DNA of 64,000 nucleotides from positions 321,069,595 through 321,133,594 of the forward strand of contig JASDDO010000001.1 in the NCBI GenBank assembly GCA_030015575.1. Direction: 5' to 3'. This document shows, in pieces, positions 11,412 through 24,300 of this stretch. The notes under the pieces are model-generated. The model had not been told where the DNA came from and searched no databases. It saw only the letters and a list, made by a program, of their open reading frames with translations. The stretch is from Agapanthus africanus. Lineage: Eukaryota; Streptophyta; Magnoliopsida; Asparagales; Amaryllidaceae. The position numbers and the translations under genes are program-made. Within the stretch, counting starts at the first letter, position 1. Every line of letters starts with the position of its first letter.

Positions 11412-13347
11412 TATGTGTAGGGGTTCAGTTAATAGTAATGGTTTTGAGAACTTACTTCTCTTTCAGGTTACTCAGTAGGGGTTCAGGATTCTTCGAAGTA
11501 GGGGTTCGGGATTCTTCGAAGTATTCGAAGATGTAGATACTTGTGTTTGGTATTCAGTTAATAGTAATGGTTTTGAGAACTTGCTTCTCTTTCAGGTTAC
11601 TCATATATGGATGCACTCCTAGATGAGTAATGCTGATTTTCCTCTTTCCATTTGGTTGATATGCACTGGAGACAGATGCATGTTTTTGAATCTGGTTCAA
11701 ATTAGATTACTGCTTTTGTTTCTATATTAGATTAATATAGAATCAATTTATATCTTAAAGATGTTAAGGTATAAGGAGTTGTCTGGCTGATGCTTAAAAC
11801 CAGAATCCGGATAAACTCAAGACACGTTTCAGTAATGCCTGTTTGTGGGTTATTCCGGGCTTTGACGAGGGTTAACTTTCTACCATCAGGAAGATCAATA
11901 TTTATATTGTTCTTGACTCGCTACAGTTTTAATAAAATGGATTTTTTCAGAAAAACAAAAGTGGGAGTATGGTAGAACTGGAAGTGATTCCAGAACCACA
12001 AACCATTACTGAAGATTTTATAGAACCTGAGGATTCAATTAGTTTTGACGTTCCATTAGACACTCCGCAGATTTCGTGGGTAACCTCAGGCACCCGAGAG
12101 GTACTTCGGTCTTCTCAGAGACGGTGACAGGGAGGTTCTTGTTTACCCAGACTTGCCATTGCTGCTGTTCTAGACTATAAGACCCGGCAGGAGGATGAGT
12201 ATAGCGTCGTTCTAAACTAGCTTTAGATGTGTACGTATATATGACTCTACCAGAGGGTTGTTGTAGTCAGTGGGAGCAGCGGAAGCATAGTAGGCAAGTA
12301 GCTTATGTCTATTTATAGACTAAAGCAGGTATAGCGGAAATAGATCATCTATTTTTGATGTGACAGTCATTGGTTTTGACTTCATCAGAATAGGAGATGG
12401 ATCTGGTAAGAAGGTAGTAGGGTGTGATGTCCGAGGATTCGGGATGACATGCACTTGATAGGAAGAGATATTCCTATACTACGATCGGTTATACTGTGGT
12501 TGTCACAAAGTTGTTTCTCCACACAGGATATGGATGTAATATCAGGGTTTCTGGTTACTAGATTTATGGTTTTAGATCTAGATTTGGGAAGTATCCTAAT
12601 CTGGGTACTTTGACATTAAATGGACGACTCCTGGCATGGTGGTGTACCTGCAGGTGATGGAGTCAACCTCTCTAAAAGTGTCTTACAGACTAAAGGGGAG
12701 AGGGATCTACATGATTAACATATCACTTGCTTAGGCAATTGAGTTAATCATGAAATGTCAAGTACCATACCAGATGTTGTTTTTGCACTAGCTGCAATAA
12801 GCAGATATATTAATCCAATCGTGGAGAAACATTGGGAAGCAGTTTATGAACATAAATGGATGTTCTAGGGATATGGTAACGGCAACCTCCTTCAGGAGAC
12901 GGTTATCATTTCAAGCTTTCTAGGTGACCTGGATGAAGAGTGACTGTCAGAGTTATAGTTTTCCCTCTTTTGAAGGACAGTATGTTGGAAGGATGGTCCA
13001 AGCGAATACTGAGGAAAGGCATGGCGCAGGATATTGATTAAATTCAGTGGACGATAAATTCTAAGTAGTTTGCTGGATTTGAAGTTCATTTGAGAACTGG
13101 GTTCCATCAGATATCCAGACAAATTCTAAGACAGGTATTGCTCATTTCGAGAGATAGTTTTCTCCGCGAAGTTGAGATATAGAGAGATACGGAAAGAAAC
13201 ATTAGAGAGGATCCACTCATTGAGGCTATTTCTCGAACGCAATCATTTTCGCAAACGGGCTTTGCGAAACTAATTAGTAGAGAAGTTGGGTGTTCAGTAT
13301 CATACGGGCTGTGAGTATTCGACATCGCAATAATTGGCCTTAAGTGC
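11412..13347 (+). pseudogene. P interior: scrambled, degenerate copia pol
   Basis: The region starts with a local duplication: the ~51-base block starting TTCAGTTAATAGTAATGG occurs at 11424 and again at 11551, with GTAGGGGTTC(A/G)GGATTCTTCGAAG repeats between. Recognisable pol patches follow. E-L-E-V-I-P-E-P-Q is near 11980, P-P-E-R-Y-F-G is near 12090, G-S-S-G-K and an L-K-Q-like stretch lie near 12270-12330, and an I-L-R-Q tail near 13110-13140 precedes D-P-L-I-E-A-I-S near 13215. Many stops and a shortened reverse transcriptase exclude function. The order equals that in E and N. Confidence 0.6.
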
Positions 13348-13358
13348 AAGTGGGAGAT
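13348..13358 (+). other. P polypurine tract
   Basis: AAGTGGGAGAT lies directly before the TG of the 3' LTR, the usual primer for plus-strand DNA synthesis. The same tract, in element sense, precedes the 3' LTR of N and C3; C2 and E have close variants. Confidence 0.8.
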
Positions 13359-15362
13359 TGTTGGCTATAGTGCCCTCAAAGCAATTATCAAAGTCGCGGA
13401 CATATGATTATGATGATTGAGGCAGGACCTATACCGATAAAACAGTCTTACTCAAGATGATAGTATGCTATCTGGTTTGTGTTTATTATCATGTACGTGT
13501 TGATAGAGCCCTTAGGATTTTTGCTTGACTGCCAGCAGTATGATGGCGATCATATATGTGTGAGCTGGGGTCTATAAGCACATCCTTAAATGTCCCTAGT
13601 CGTAGGAGTATCGAGACCGGGCATCAATACTCCAGTGTAGACTAGTGTATACTGATCGAGACCTCGACGAGGAGCGGTGGCCAGGTCTCACAAGCCATTG
13701 GTGTTAGTTTGTTCACATAAGATAGTATGCAGGTGCTCATTAGGTTATGAGTACATTGGACGGACTCGCCGGGAACCTGCTAGTTGGTATTATACCTATT
13801 GTCAGATAGCAATTCCCAGGTGACATGTGTGCAGGTTAGTCTGCCGACATGAGATCGCCATTTGTCTCGTGTGAGTTCCCACTGTGCTTTATTACTATCC
13901 TACCACGGCTCAAAGGAGTCGTGCAAACAGGTTTTAGTTGTGTACAGTCCCGAGCCACATGGAGGCAGTGATCGGATCGTCGGGGATTCGTCTCTCCCGG
14001 TATTGGGGATTGATGTCGCATTGTGTACAGGTGGCCATCACCACAAATCCATAGCCATGGTAGACGTGTATTACCGATCCAGGATCAATAGTTTCTCAGG
14101 AGGTGATGGGTATCATGCCGACACTAAATATCGCGTTGTTAGGGGTCTGACTTTATCCACCCCCCTAGACTCGATATGCGATACTCTTAGACGAACAGAC
14201 CGGACTGTACGGATATTGTCACTGTCAGGCTCAGTAGAGGTTCAGGATGAGTTTGCTCGTCGGCCTCCCTTTCGCTCAATACCTGGGTAGCCGTTACGTA
14301 CAGCTGGTGCCGCTGACGTGCTTGTAGTTAAACCCACTGCCAGCGTATTAACGAGTCTTTAGAGTCCCACACAGAGGGTTTTCTCCGTTCAGGTGATATG
14401 GTGTACATGGCGTATGTGGATACATACAGATGTCCGATTAAATATGTGCACATGCTGCGCAGGCTTTAATCAGATGGTTGATAATACTAGCGGATTAGGA
14501 TTAAGTCGGATTATTAAATCTGGTTTTGATTTAATAGTTTACATATGTATTTATATATATGTATTCTAGTATTATTGTTCGCTATTTATTTTCTCTCTTG
14601 GCTATTCAAATTTTTGTACGAATACGCATATATTTATTTCGGTACATGTACCGGGAAGTATTCCCTATTTTATACGGAATAGCTTCTAGAAGTTTTGCCA
14701 CCTCATTATTGATTTTCCATTTATGGAAATTCATTTGTTTCATAATGAGGTGGAGGGTATGATGTGTCATGAGCATGGTTCATAGTATGGTGCATTTGTT
14801 TATTATAATTTGACTTTGGAAAATGATTTTTTTTTGGTGATTGAGAGAGAAAGGGGGCCGGCCACTTTAGGGTGGGGAGGGGATTTAATTTTCGTTGATT
14901 AACACATCACTCCCTCTCACTCTCAAGCACACAACAAAATACTTAGCCATTTTTGCTAATGAACAAGTTCATATCCTCATCTTCTTTGGTTGCTCCCATG
15001 AGCATAGTAATTGAGAGAAAAATATAGTGACATTTTCATACACCCCCACTCTCCATCGCTAGTGACTTTGGAGTGTCGGTTATCTCGTTCGACGAAGTTG
15101 GAGTTTGCGCCATTTCCCTCGGGTGGATCATCGGAGACGAAGGAAGACCGGAAACCAAACCACATCAACGAGCCGCTAGGAGCTTGGAATGAAGACCGAA
15201 GAACACGGATCAACTCGGTATAATGATTCTAACTCTTAGTTAGCTCGCTAGTTTAGGGTTTAAGGTCGATCCGTAAATCGGGTAGAGGTAGCGCCAGTTT
15301 AGAAATTTTTGTTCCGCATTTTGGCCTCGTTTCGTTGGCCGGGGCGCTGCCGGGACCCTACA
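13359..15362 (+). repeat. P 3' LTR (2.0 kb, complete)
   Basis: Starts TGTTGGCTATAGTGCC and ends GGGACCCTACA. It carries the shared U3 blocks, an AT-rich TATATATATG stretch near 14548-14560, and a downstream GAAGACCGAAGAACACGGAT block followed by TCG|GTATAAT. That is the P version of the candidate donor, but here the frame before it is shifted and has no in-phase ATG. Confidence 0.85.
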
Positions 15363-16695
15363 GCTGTTTAATGCTCCTTACTCAATCATCAACTGATATA
15401 GGTAAATGTCAAGGACATAATTTCAAAAAGTTATACCACACTTTATAAAATAAACGTACAAATATTTCAATTTGAAATTGGTGCATAACAACGGATATTC
15501 AAAACCAAATATTTGCCGTCAGGCAAAATCCTAGGTGATTTCCTCAAATATCACCAATTACAACAAATTCCGATATAATGAGGATATAATCACTTAATTC
15601 CTAATATCTTACTCCCACTTATCATATATAAAACCATACAGATGTGAGAATCAAACCTGATAAATACATACCGTGGAGTAAGGATCTAATTGGGAAATCA
15701 GTTTTTAATTAACAACGCATAGTGAAAGTAAAATATGAAAATGTTTCGAAGGGGTAGTCGGGTATTCCTAGTAATGCCTCTTCCATTATCCAGATTCATG
15801 ACTGTGACCATATATTTCCTTGCCATCTCTCCAAATCCCTTTATTTGTCTTTACTCATTACCTTCTGTACACCATCCTTAGGCTAAATGGTTTTCTTCCT
15901 TCCCTACCGTTCGGCACCAGCCTATAGTTTGGAAGAAGACTATCTAATATGCGTAATATGTGTACCCTCCTAATCCTAAGAGCCCTCGCAACCTTAGAGA
16001 AGGTAAAAGAAAAAGACAACTGAATAATCCTTATTCTATTTCTCCTGAACCAGAAACCATCCTCAAACTGGAACAAGTTCCTTCGAGTTCGTATGTAACT
16101 ATACGATGGCATATCCAATAAATGTGGATCTTCGTAGTCCTACGGAATGTTTCGGAGAAATGCAAAGGTGAAGTAGGAGTGGCGATGATATACGCGGTTT
16201 CGTCGTGAATGATAGCAGTCGCAATTTACTTTGCCCTCTTTCTAATCCCTTTATTTGTCTTTACTTATTACCTTCTGTACACCATAATTAGGCTAATTGG
16301 TTTTCTTCTTTCCCCACCTTTCGGCACCTGCCTATTGTATGGAAGAAGACTATCCAATAAGCGTAATAGGTGTACCTTATCCTAATCCTAGGAGCCCTCA
16401 CAACCTGAGAGAAGGTAAAAGGAAAAGACAAGTGAATAGTCCTATTCAATTTCTCCCGAACCGGAAACCATTCTCGAATCTGAAACAAATTTCTTCAAGT
16501 TCGTATGTAACTATACGATGGTCATATCTAATAAATGTGTATCTTCGTAGTGATACAGAATGTTCTGGAGAAAAGCAAAGGGTAAAAGTAGGAGTGGCAT
16601 GAAGTATGCAACTCTGACAATCCAAAAGCCAGTGTGTTTTAAGAAGGTCCGGTTAACTTGTTTATGAGTTCTAGTCTAGGGTCGGGCCATGGTCG
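15363..16695 (-). repeat. E interior: ~410-bp tandem duplication in place of gag
   Basis: Two diverged copies of a block containing TTATTTGTCTTTACT, TTCGGCACC and GGAAGAAGACTATC lie 410 bases apart (15841 and 16251). N has the same pair (about 34610 and 35016). The block sits between the leader's AG signal and the pol remnants, where C2 and C3 have gag. I find no similarity to Gag in any frame and no long frame of its own. It appears to be family-specific non-coding filler or cargo. Bases 15363-15830 hold diverged interior sequence shared with N 34290-34600. Confidence 0.65.
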
Positions 16696-19110
16696 CTGCC
16701 AAAGAGAAAGAGAAAAGAAACACTCAGCGTGTACTCTAACCTAGATCAGAATGGTTAATCACTTTATCTAATCAGGATGTCTCCCACTGTATCCTCAAAT
16801 TCTCCTCCAAATCTGAAAGAAGAATTAGTCGGGAGCATCTAAAATCAGCCGAGGAGTAAACCAACTCATCAGTGGGAATCGGGATCCAACTATAATCGTA
16901 TGATAACCTGATGGAATCCACTCAAGTTATCATACTCCAGAAGGTATGGGCATGCCTGGCAAGTTTCCTTTATGTCTGAAACTCCCGATGTAATTTTTTA
17001 CCCCATGCTCTTATGATCTTGACTAAGACCAACAAATCATAAGTCACATGTCAAGTTCTACCCGTCATTGTCCAGGTTAATTTGAACCCACCCGTACTCG
17101 CCCTTGACTAAGGCCAATAAGGCTGTATGACTGTCCCAAACCAACGCATCTATCTATGCAACAGAAAAGTAACAAATAGCTACCATCCGCTATGCCTTGA
17201 TTAAGGCCAACAAACATAGCATGAATACTAAGTGCTACCCGTTTGAAATGACGGAGGGCTACGAATGGTTTTTAGCATAAATTCTTTAACGTAATGAACT
17301 TGATATCGTTGAAGGAACCGGATAGCTTTACAAATATATAGTGGCAAAAACTTTTGCAAAAGAGGTCACTCCCGGTGAAGGGATCTCGTCTCTTTCCTCA
17401 TCGAATGAGGTGTAGGATATACCTAACTGAATATCACGATGCAAAGAAAAAAGTAATCGACTATAGTGAAGTTATTATCCTGACGCAAAATTCTGCCCAA
17501 GAGGTCACTCCCGGTGAAGGGATCTCGGCTCTTGCCTCGTCGAATGAGGTGTTGGATATTCATAATCGAATACCGCTGTGCAAAACAAAAGAAAATGTCC
17601 TTGTAATAACAGCTTTTGAAAATGTTCCAACAACATCGAATAGGTCTGTTTTCCTTGCATTGATCAAAATCAACACAGTCCCATCAATAATCACACCAGA
17701 AAAGAACGAAAATATGATGTACGTATATGCCATCCGCATTCGCCACTGGGCCCTGTCATCACCCGTTAGGTTACTTAACTAACGACACAGCGGGGGCTAG
17801 ACTAGCGTGGGTGTAAAACATATACAATATCTACTAGTGTATATATATAACAATATAAAATAATCGCTTCAAGCATGATAAATGCAACATCATAGATAAG
17901 TGATAAGCATCACAGAACAATACAGATAATCTGAGAGCCCCGGGTTTCCTTTGAGCTGCAAGTGAAACCCGACGTTCCCCTGGTCATGTGGATAGTCTGT
18001 GGAATGAAAACCTAGACCCCTGCAAGCACGGCAAGTTGCCCGCCAAAACCAGAAATGAGGAAATGCCCTTTATCAAAGTGAATGGGCCACCCGGCACTTC
18101 ACGGAATCCGATAACTTGAGCACCCCTCCTTGGGTCAACCTGTACCCCCTACGAGTGTGGAGAATAGCCCGCCAATTCTAAAGTAAGGCCCCCTCCATCT
18201 CAACGCCATGAGATGCGGACCCGTTGCCCTCCAGAATCCGGCTATCCGTGCACTCCATCGCGGGGTAATCCTAGTACAGAAAAGAAAATATGTACAATGG
18301 TGACATCGACCTCAACCCGGTCGTGCCCCAAAAAAATAATATACAAACAGGCAGTGACGGAAGTCCACATGTCAGACACTCGCCCCGCAATATCAAATGT
18401 ACAAATGAAAATAAACTGTACTAACATTGCATCCAAGCTATCCACCACGACGATTCCGCCACAACACAGCACAACACAGAACATCAAAGTGAATGTCGCG
18501 TTCGCAAACCCTTCTAAAAGAATTATAGCAATTAGACAAGTTATACCGCTCTAATGACATTCATGGTCACAGATAGTAATGTATGTACTGAAAACTATGA
18601 CATTAGAATTCCGCACGCAATTAGCAAACTAAACCAATTTCCAAAACCATAAAAAAACAGTGAGCTAAAGTTCCAAATACCGACCGTTTAAAGCCAATTC
18701 GGAAGTCCGAATCAAAACGAAACGCGCCCGAATCTTCACGGGGAGTTAGATCACAAAATTAACTTCGAGTCGGGGGCCTATAGAGGGTACCCTACGCCCG
18801 AGGCCACCACGAGGTGGCCAGGAGGTGAGGCAAACCCGAAACTGCCCAAGGTGGGGCAGTTTCGGGTCCCCACTGCCAAGACCACCTTGTGGTGGTCTTA
18901 GGGAGTGGGCCCAGCCATTCGGTCCTCCCCCCCGGATTCCCCAGGGTGCTCATGCACCACCCCGCGACTTCTCAGTTCAAACCGTGAGCCCGCGGAGTTT
19001 GCAACCATCTCAAACTTTCAGTTTTCGGAACTGTTTTTGTCGGCAGTTTTTGCATGACAAAAAGGGGGGATTTCTAATGTCGTAATGAGTTAACTAAGGC
19101 TTATGGAGTG
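16696..19110 (-). promoter_or_regulatory. E untranslated leader with conserved hairpins
   Basis: Runs on the minus strand from the primer site to the AG signal at 16696-16697, which is preceded in element sense by a long pyrimidine tract. It holds GC-rich hairpins at 18802-18819, 18834-18867 (14-bp perfect arms) and 18878-18899. The CGTTAG/CTAACG hairpin is at 17764-17784. Repeated TTGACTAAGG-type hairpins are at 17189-17220 (GCTATG/CATAGC) and 17010-17043 (CTTATGAT/ATCATAAG), with a weaker one near 17092-17130. A 139-base tandem duplication starts at 17362 and 17501 (GAGGTCACTCCCGGTGAAGG). Many upstream ATGs would hinder scanning translation. Confidence 0.6.
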
Positions 19111-19122
19111 TCTCTGATACCA
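19111..19122 (-). other. E primer binding site
   Basis: The minus strand reads TGGTATCAGAGA immediately after the 5' LTR, matching the 3' end of plant initiator tRNA-Met except for the last base shown. It shows which LTR is the 5' one and that E is minus-oriented. Confidence 0.85.
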
Positions 19123-21162
19123 TGTTGGGTTATGAGCAGCGCCCCGGCCATCAATCCGTGACCAAAAGCGGAACAAAAATTTATAAAATTTGGCGCTACC
19201 AAAACCAATTACCCGGATCTTCCCATAAGCCCTAAATAACAAAACATGCAAAGGAGTTAGAATGGTTATACCGAATAGATCAATGTCCTTCAGTCTTCAA
19301 CCATTATCCCAAGCTCCTAGGTGCTTCCTTGATCAATCTTGATCTCCGGTCTCCCTCTATCAAAGATGATCCACTCGAGAGTCTACGCAACGAGTTCCAA
19401 CCTCATATCCGAGACAACTAGGGCACCTAGATCGCTACTCTAGATACCGTAGATTAAGTAGAGAGTGATGAAGGATTAATTTGTCTCAAGACACCCAAGG
19501 ATTCTCAACTCATGAGAGGGTTTGGATGGAGCTAGAGGAATAAAAAGATGCCATGAGAATGAGGTGTTGAGAGCAACTCAAGAGAGAGAAAAAGAAATGA
19601 ATAATGGCTTGTCTTTTTTGTTTTTTGTGTGAGTGTGATAAGAAATAATGGAGCCATCACAAAAATGTCCATATCTCCAAAATATCTTAGTCAACAAAAA
19701 ATATCTCAAGTCAACATAATCTCACAACAAACAAAAAACCCTAAGCATGCTAGAATCGTAACCATAGATCACTAATTAGCCATGCTACAAAAATGCAATA
19801 AACACCTCATCCTACACCTCAATAACCTTTTAATCTAAAAGGATCTAAACCATGATGAGGTGTAATCTTCTAAAAGTAATCTTGGAATAAATTATAAGAA
19901 TACCCCTCAACTGTATATACATACCAGCATCCATATACCGAAAAATACGAATACAATGAGACGAAAATAATCCAACAATATAATACTAGGATCCGACTTA
20001 AACCAAAGCCCACTAGTATTATCCGTCCGAACACCATCTGTGCACAAGTACACGTATGTGATCGAACCCTGCCGTAAAACCATACGGGCTCTAGAACGTT
20101 TTGTCCAAAACAGGGTGTGGGACTCTAAAGACTCGTCAATACGCTGGCAGTGGGTTTAATCACAAGTACGTCAGCGGCACTAGCTGTACGTAAAGGCTAT
20201 CCAGGTATTGAGAGAAAGGGAGGCCGACGAGCAAACTCATCCTGAAACCCCTACTGAGCCTGACAGTGACAATATCTGTGCAGTCCAGGCCGTTTATCTA
20301 AAAGTATCACATATCGAGTCTAGAGGAGTGGATAAAGTCAGACCCCTAATAACGCGACATTTAATGTCAGTATGAAGCCTATCACCACCTGAGAAACTAC
20401 TGATCCAAATCAGTAATTCTTGACTACCTTGGCCAAGGATTTCTGGTGAAGGCCACCCGTGCACTCCGCGACATCAACCCCCAATACCGGGAGAGATGAA
20501 TCCCCTGACGATCTTCTCACTGCCTCCATATGGCTCGGGACTGTACCCAACTAAAACCAGTTTGCACGACTCCTTTGAGCCATGGTAGGGTAGTAATCAA
20601 AGCACAGTAGGAACTCACACGAGATAAATAACGATCTCAGGTCAATAGACTAACCTGTACACATGTCACCCGGGAACTTCTATCTGACAATAGGTATAAT
20701 ACCAACTAGCATGTTCCCGGCGAGTCTGTCCGGTGTACTCATAACCCAATGAGCACCTGCATACATCTTAGGTGAACCAACTAACACCAATGGCTTGTGA
20801 GACCGGCCACCACCCCTCGTCGGGGTCTCGATCTGTATACACTAGTCTACTCTTGGAGTATTGATGCCCAATCTCGAAACTCCTATGACTAGGGACATTT
20901 TAAGGATATGCTTATAGACCACCCAGCTCTCACATATATGATCGCCATCATACTGCTGGTAGTCAAGCAAGAATCCTATGGGCTCTATTAACATGTAATA
21001 GTGATCTATAATGTCACCTAAAATATATACACGATAATAAAGACAAACCAGATAGCATACTATCATCTCAAGTAAGACTATGCTACCGGTATAGGTCTTC
21101 CCTCAATTATTGCAATCACGTGCCTGCGATCAATAATTGACTTGAGGGCACTATAGCCAACA
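19123..21162 (-). repeat. E 5' LTR (2.04 kb, complete)
   Basis: The + strand begins TGTTGGGTTATGAGC and ends ATAGCCAACA. It is flanked by the primer site on the left and by C1 leader sequence on the right. The leader-exon homologue is broken here: the frame starts M-V-E-D and then hits TGA where N and the 4807 LTR have CGA. Confidence 0.85.
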
Positions 21163-21392
21163 TAGAGTGGATTCCATCTAAGTCATCACACAATGATAGT
21201 TGGATCCTGATCCCACTGATGTGTAGGATTACTCTTGGGAGATTTTCTCACTTAACAATCAATGCTATAAACCAAGTAGGTGTCTAGAATGGTGTTAGCG
21301 GGGCTACGCATCCAGGGAAAAGAGATTATATAATTAAGGAAATTCGCGAAAGCGTTAGAAAACCTCCTTCGAAGTACTGACACTAGACTGGC
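21163..21392 (+). promoter_or_regulatory. C1 leader fragment between E and G
   Basis: These 230 bases match C2 leader sequence around 50140-50335, including GTAGGATTACTCTTGGGAGA-like, GTGTTAGCGGGGCTACGC and GCGAAAGCGTTAG-like blocks. The last five bases, CTGGC, are the left copy of the target duplication of G; the C1 leader resumes after G at 43295. The upstream C1 leader and C1 LTR are absent from the window. Confidence 0.75.
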
Positions 21393-24300
21393 TGTCACGA
21401 CCCAAAATTTAGACCGTAACCGGCACTTAAACTACGTAACGTCTACAGGCGTACGCAGCTTAAATAATCCGAAACCCAGAAATCTAAACCACCCAAAACT
21501 GGATCAACGGAGAAAAACATAGTTTTTAAGCGTTTGGAAAAATACAAGTAAAATCTCTAACTCTAGTTTTCTTTCTTCAAAATTTCGGCAGCACCTCCTT
21601 TGTAAAAACTAGCCCCGAAAACGGGTACAACATAGATAATAATAAAAGCATCCCAAACGGGAGCAAAATCACTCCCAACGGCGGAAACAATCACCACAAC
21701 ATGTATACGACACCGAAGCGAAGAAATAACAAAGGAAAGACTGCAATAAGAAGTAAACTTTCCAACATAACCGGCTCCTATGAGCACGGCACCCAAAGTC
21801 ACCAAAATATACAAGACAGAATCCTCACAAGTCGTCTCTAAGTCATATACAAACAGTGGTAGATGGAGAATAGTAGATCCAAAAAAAATATACAATGTAC
21901 AAGCAGATAACCGCAAACCCACCTAAAAGCAAAGGCCTCACTGCCTAACGTAGCGGTATCCGCAAAAGTAGAGATGATAAGACACCCTGCCGCGACTACT
22001 CTGAGGGTAAGTCCTGCAAAACACTGTGGCACAACGGGGGTGAGTTTCCAACTCGTGAATAGTAATTAACATCATACTGTAATCGCGAGTATGCACGAAC
22101 AGCGATCTATCTATCACATGTAATCCGATAGCATAAGTATGATAAGTGAATATGCAGCAATCATGTAAAGGTACATCATCAGGGTACTACAACCACATGA
22201 AACAATGCATAACAACAATAATCCTGAGTGTGTGGGATGATACAATAAAATCTCAAGCAAAATCATCAGCATGGAAAAACACCAGTGTCCCTTACTGACA
22301 CATCAAATCCCAAATCCTCAGGCACCGCATCCACAGATCGGCCCTCACATCCTGTAAGTCTCATGGAACCTGAGTGTCAAACACCGATACCCGAAACATC
22401 ATGAAAGCATATCCCTATGTGTATATATATACGTATATAAGTATGAGGATATCAACCCCGTATGTCCACCGACGATACATAAAAATCATGGAAAACCCGA
22501 GTATCTAACACCAACACTCGAAACATCATGAAACCCGTGTCTAGCATCGACACGTAAATCCTCATAACTCAGGCGTTGTCATCACGACTGGCCCTGACGA
22601 TATGTCATACATCACTCCGGCCGGTATCCCCACGATAACCGCCGAGTCCAAATACAATCATCGGTAGGTACTTGCCCACCTTCCAGGCTCATCGTCTGTA
22701 CCACAAACATCTTGCCGAGGGGAACCGTACCGGGCCCCACCATTTACCCGCATACGACCCACTCACTCCTCGCATCAGGTATATATCACAAATCTCAGAA
22801 CCGAGAAATCTCATGGTGGACGCATCAAATATCATATCAAGAGAAACTGGGTTTTCAAACAATACATAGTTTCTTGAAAATACCCCCACGGTTCTCAAAA
22901 ACATAAATCATATGAAATCCATATCTCAATGCATAAATCCATATAAAACTGATATATGCAACATAAAACATCGATATGAGCATATAAAGGGAAAACCGCT
23001 CTTTTAAATGAATCCAGCTTTAAAATATATTTTGTGGTTCCCAAAATCCTCCGAAAACAAATGCAGCATCATATGAGGTGTACATGTAAGTGTAGCAAGG
23101 TTTAAGTATCTACATGTAAGCAAGTATGTATGATGCATTTCATAATCGCAATGATCAACAACTCAATATCATATATCAAAACAATACCACTTGGGGTACA
23201 TACAACTATAGCGAAAATATGCGGGTGTACATGACAATATGTGTGCATGATATACATGTAGCTGTAATAGACTATATGGGTGTACATGTCAATATGTGTG
23301 TATGATATACATGTAGCTGTAACAGACTATGTGGATGTACATGTCAATATGTGTGCAAGATGTACAAGTAGCTATAGTAAGGTATACGTGAAATGGATTA
23401 AGAGTCACTATCTTAACTATCCATGTCCAATACAAGATCACGTATGTAGGTGTCAACAATATCTCATATGCATAATGGGATAAGGGCTACTACCTCAACT
23501 ATCCCTATCCACTACCATATCATGTATGTCGGTGGTTTGTGCGTGTCATGGCAATTACTGACGATGTGGGTGTAGCATACAATTTAGTGCTCGTGCAACA
23601 TGAACCGTCAGTAATGTGTTATATCTAAAGATACGAGTCAGGTACAACAGATAATGCTATGCAATGACATTCATATGAAAGTAACTAATTTGAAAATACA
23701 TGCAGCTATCATATCATATCCGCCCCGACGCATAACTCCATACGGGCGATTTCCCCATAGATGTTAAATCTACTCACCAAAGGTCTCCAGCTATGAAAAT
23801 CCGACCACCTGCTTCCCCTTGTTCGCAGCGTCCGAAGTCCCCGCTTCTGACGCTATAAATTCACAAACACGTAAAAAGTACAAACATCTCAGAATCGACT
23901 AATATAACGTAAAACTACACTTTAAACGACGCACCAACACTAAAACTAACTCACAAGTCTCCGTCTAGTGGCTAACGTGCGTTGCGACACTACTAAACCA
24001 AACTGAGTACAGCAGTTGCATCAGATCACGATTCGTGTCGGAATACGCAACACGCAGATTCAAAACACTAGATTATAGGTAAACGATCCCAGATTTTGCA
24101 TACTGTAAATGCAAAAAAAGTAAACAGTACCAAACACCCCTAACCCACAGCAGACAGCTACCCACAAAAAAACCAACACCCAACTCTCTTCTACAGCCGA
24201 CGTCGCCGGATTTCTCCAAAGGGGTCGCCGGCCCCGGCCGGTGGGGTAGTCCTCGTGTCTCAGGTGGTGCTCCAGGATCACTAGTGCATCACTACAATTT

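Larger units (their letters stand above)
10427..15362 (+). mobile_element. P: short non-autonomous copia derivative inside E
   Basis: P is a plus-strand element with LTR starts at 10427 and 13359 (both TGTTGGCTATAG) and a terminal CA at 15362. Flanking pentamers are ACTGT (left) and GCTGT (right), a target duplication with one change. Its 5' LTR stops at about 11411 and joins directly to an integrase/RT remnant, so R/U5, primer site and leader are gone. It cannot start reverse transcription as it stands. Sequence outside it (10380 and 15490) resumes the E interior, as shown by comparison with N near 34280-34320. Confidence 0.75.
6901..21162 (-). mobile_element. E: non-autonomous copia-derived LTR element
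   Basis: E is a minus-strand element. It has a 5'-truncated left LTR (its 3' LTR), a degenerate pol tail, a duplicated non-coding block where gag should be, a 2.4-kb structured leader, a primer site and a complete right LTR. P (10427-15362) is inserted within it. There is no intact gag or pol. E and N share the same internal organisation, so they form one derivative family and not two independent wrecks. The right LTR ends in CA at 21162 against C1 leader sequence; the left border is lost at the 6900/6901 junction, so the target duplication cannot be checked. Confidence 0.8.

Noticed and set aside
18825..19085. Proline-rich plus-strand frame near 18825-19085
   Set aside because: Antisense to the E leader hairpins; the Pro/Gly bias comes from the GC-rich inverted repeats.
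23226..23390. CRISPR-like array
   Set aside because: Three diverged head-to-tail units without spacers, inside a plant LTR: an ordinary tandem repeat.
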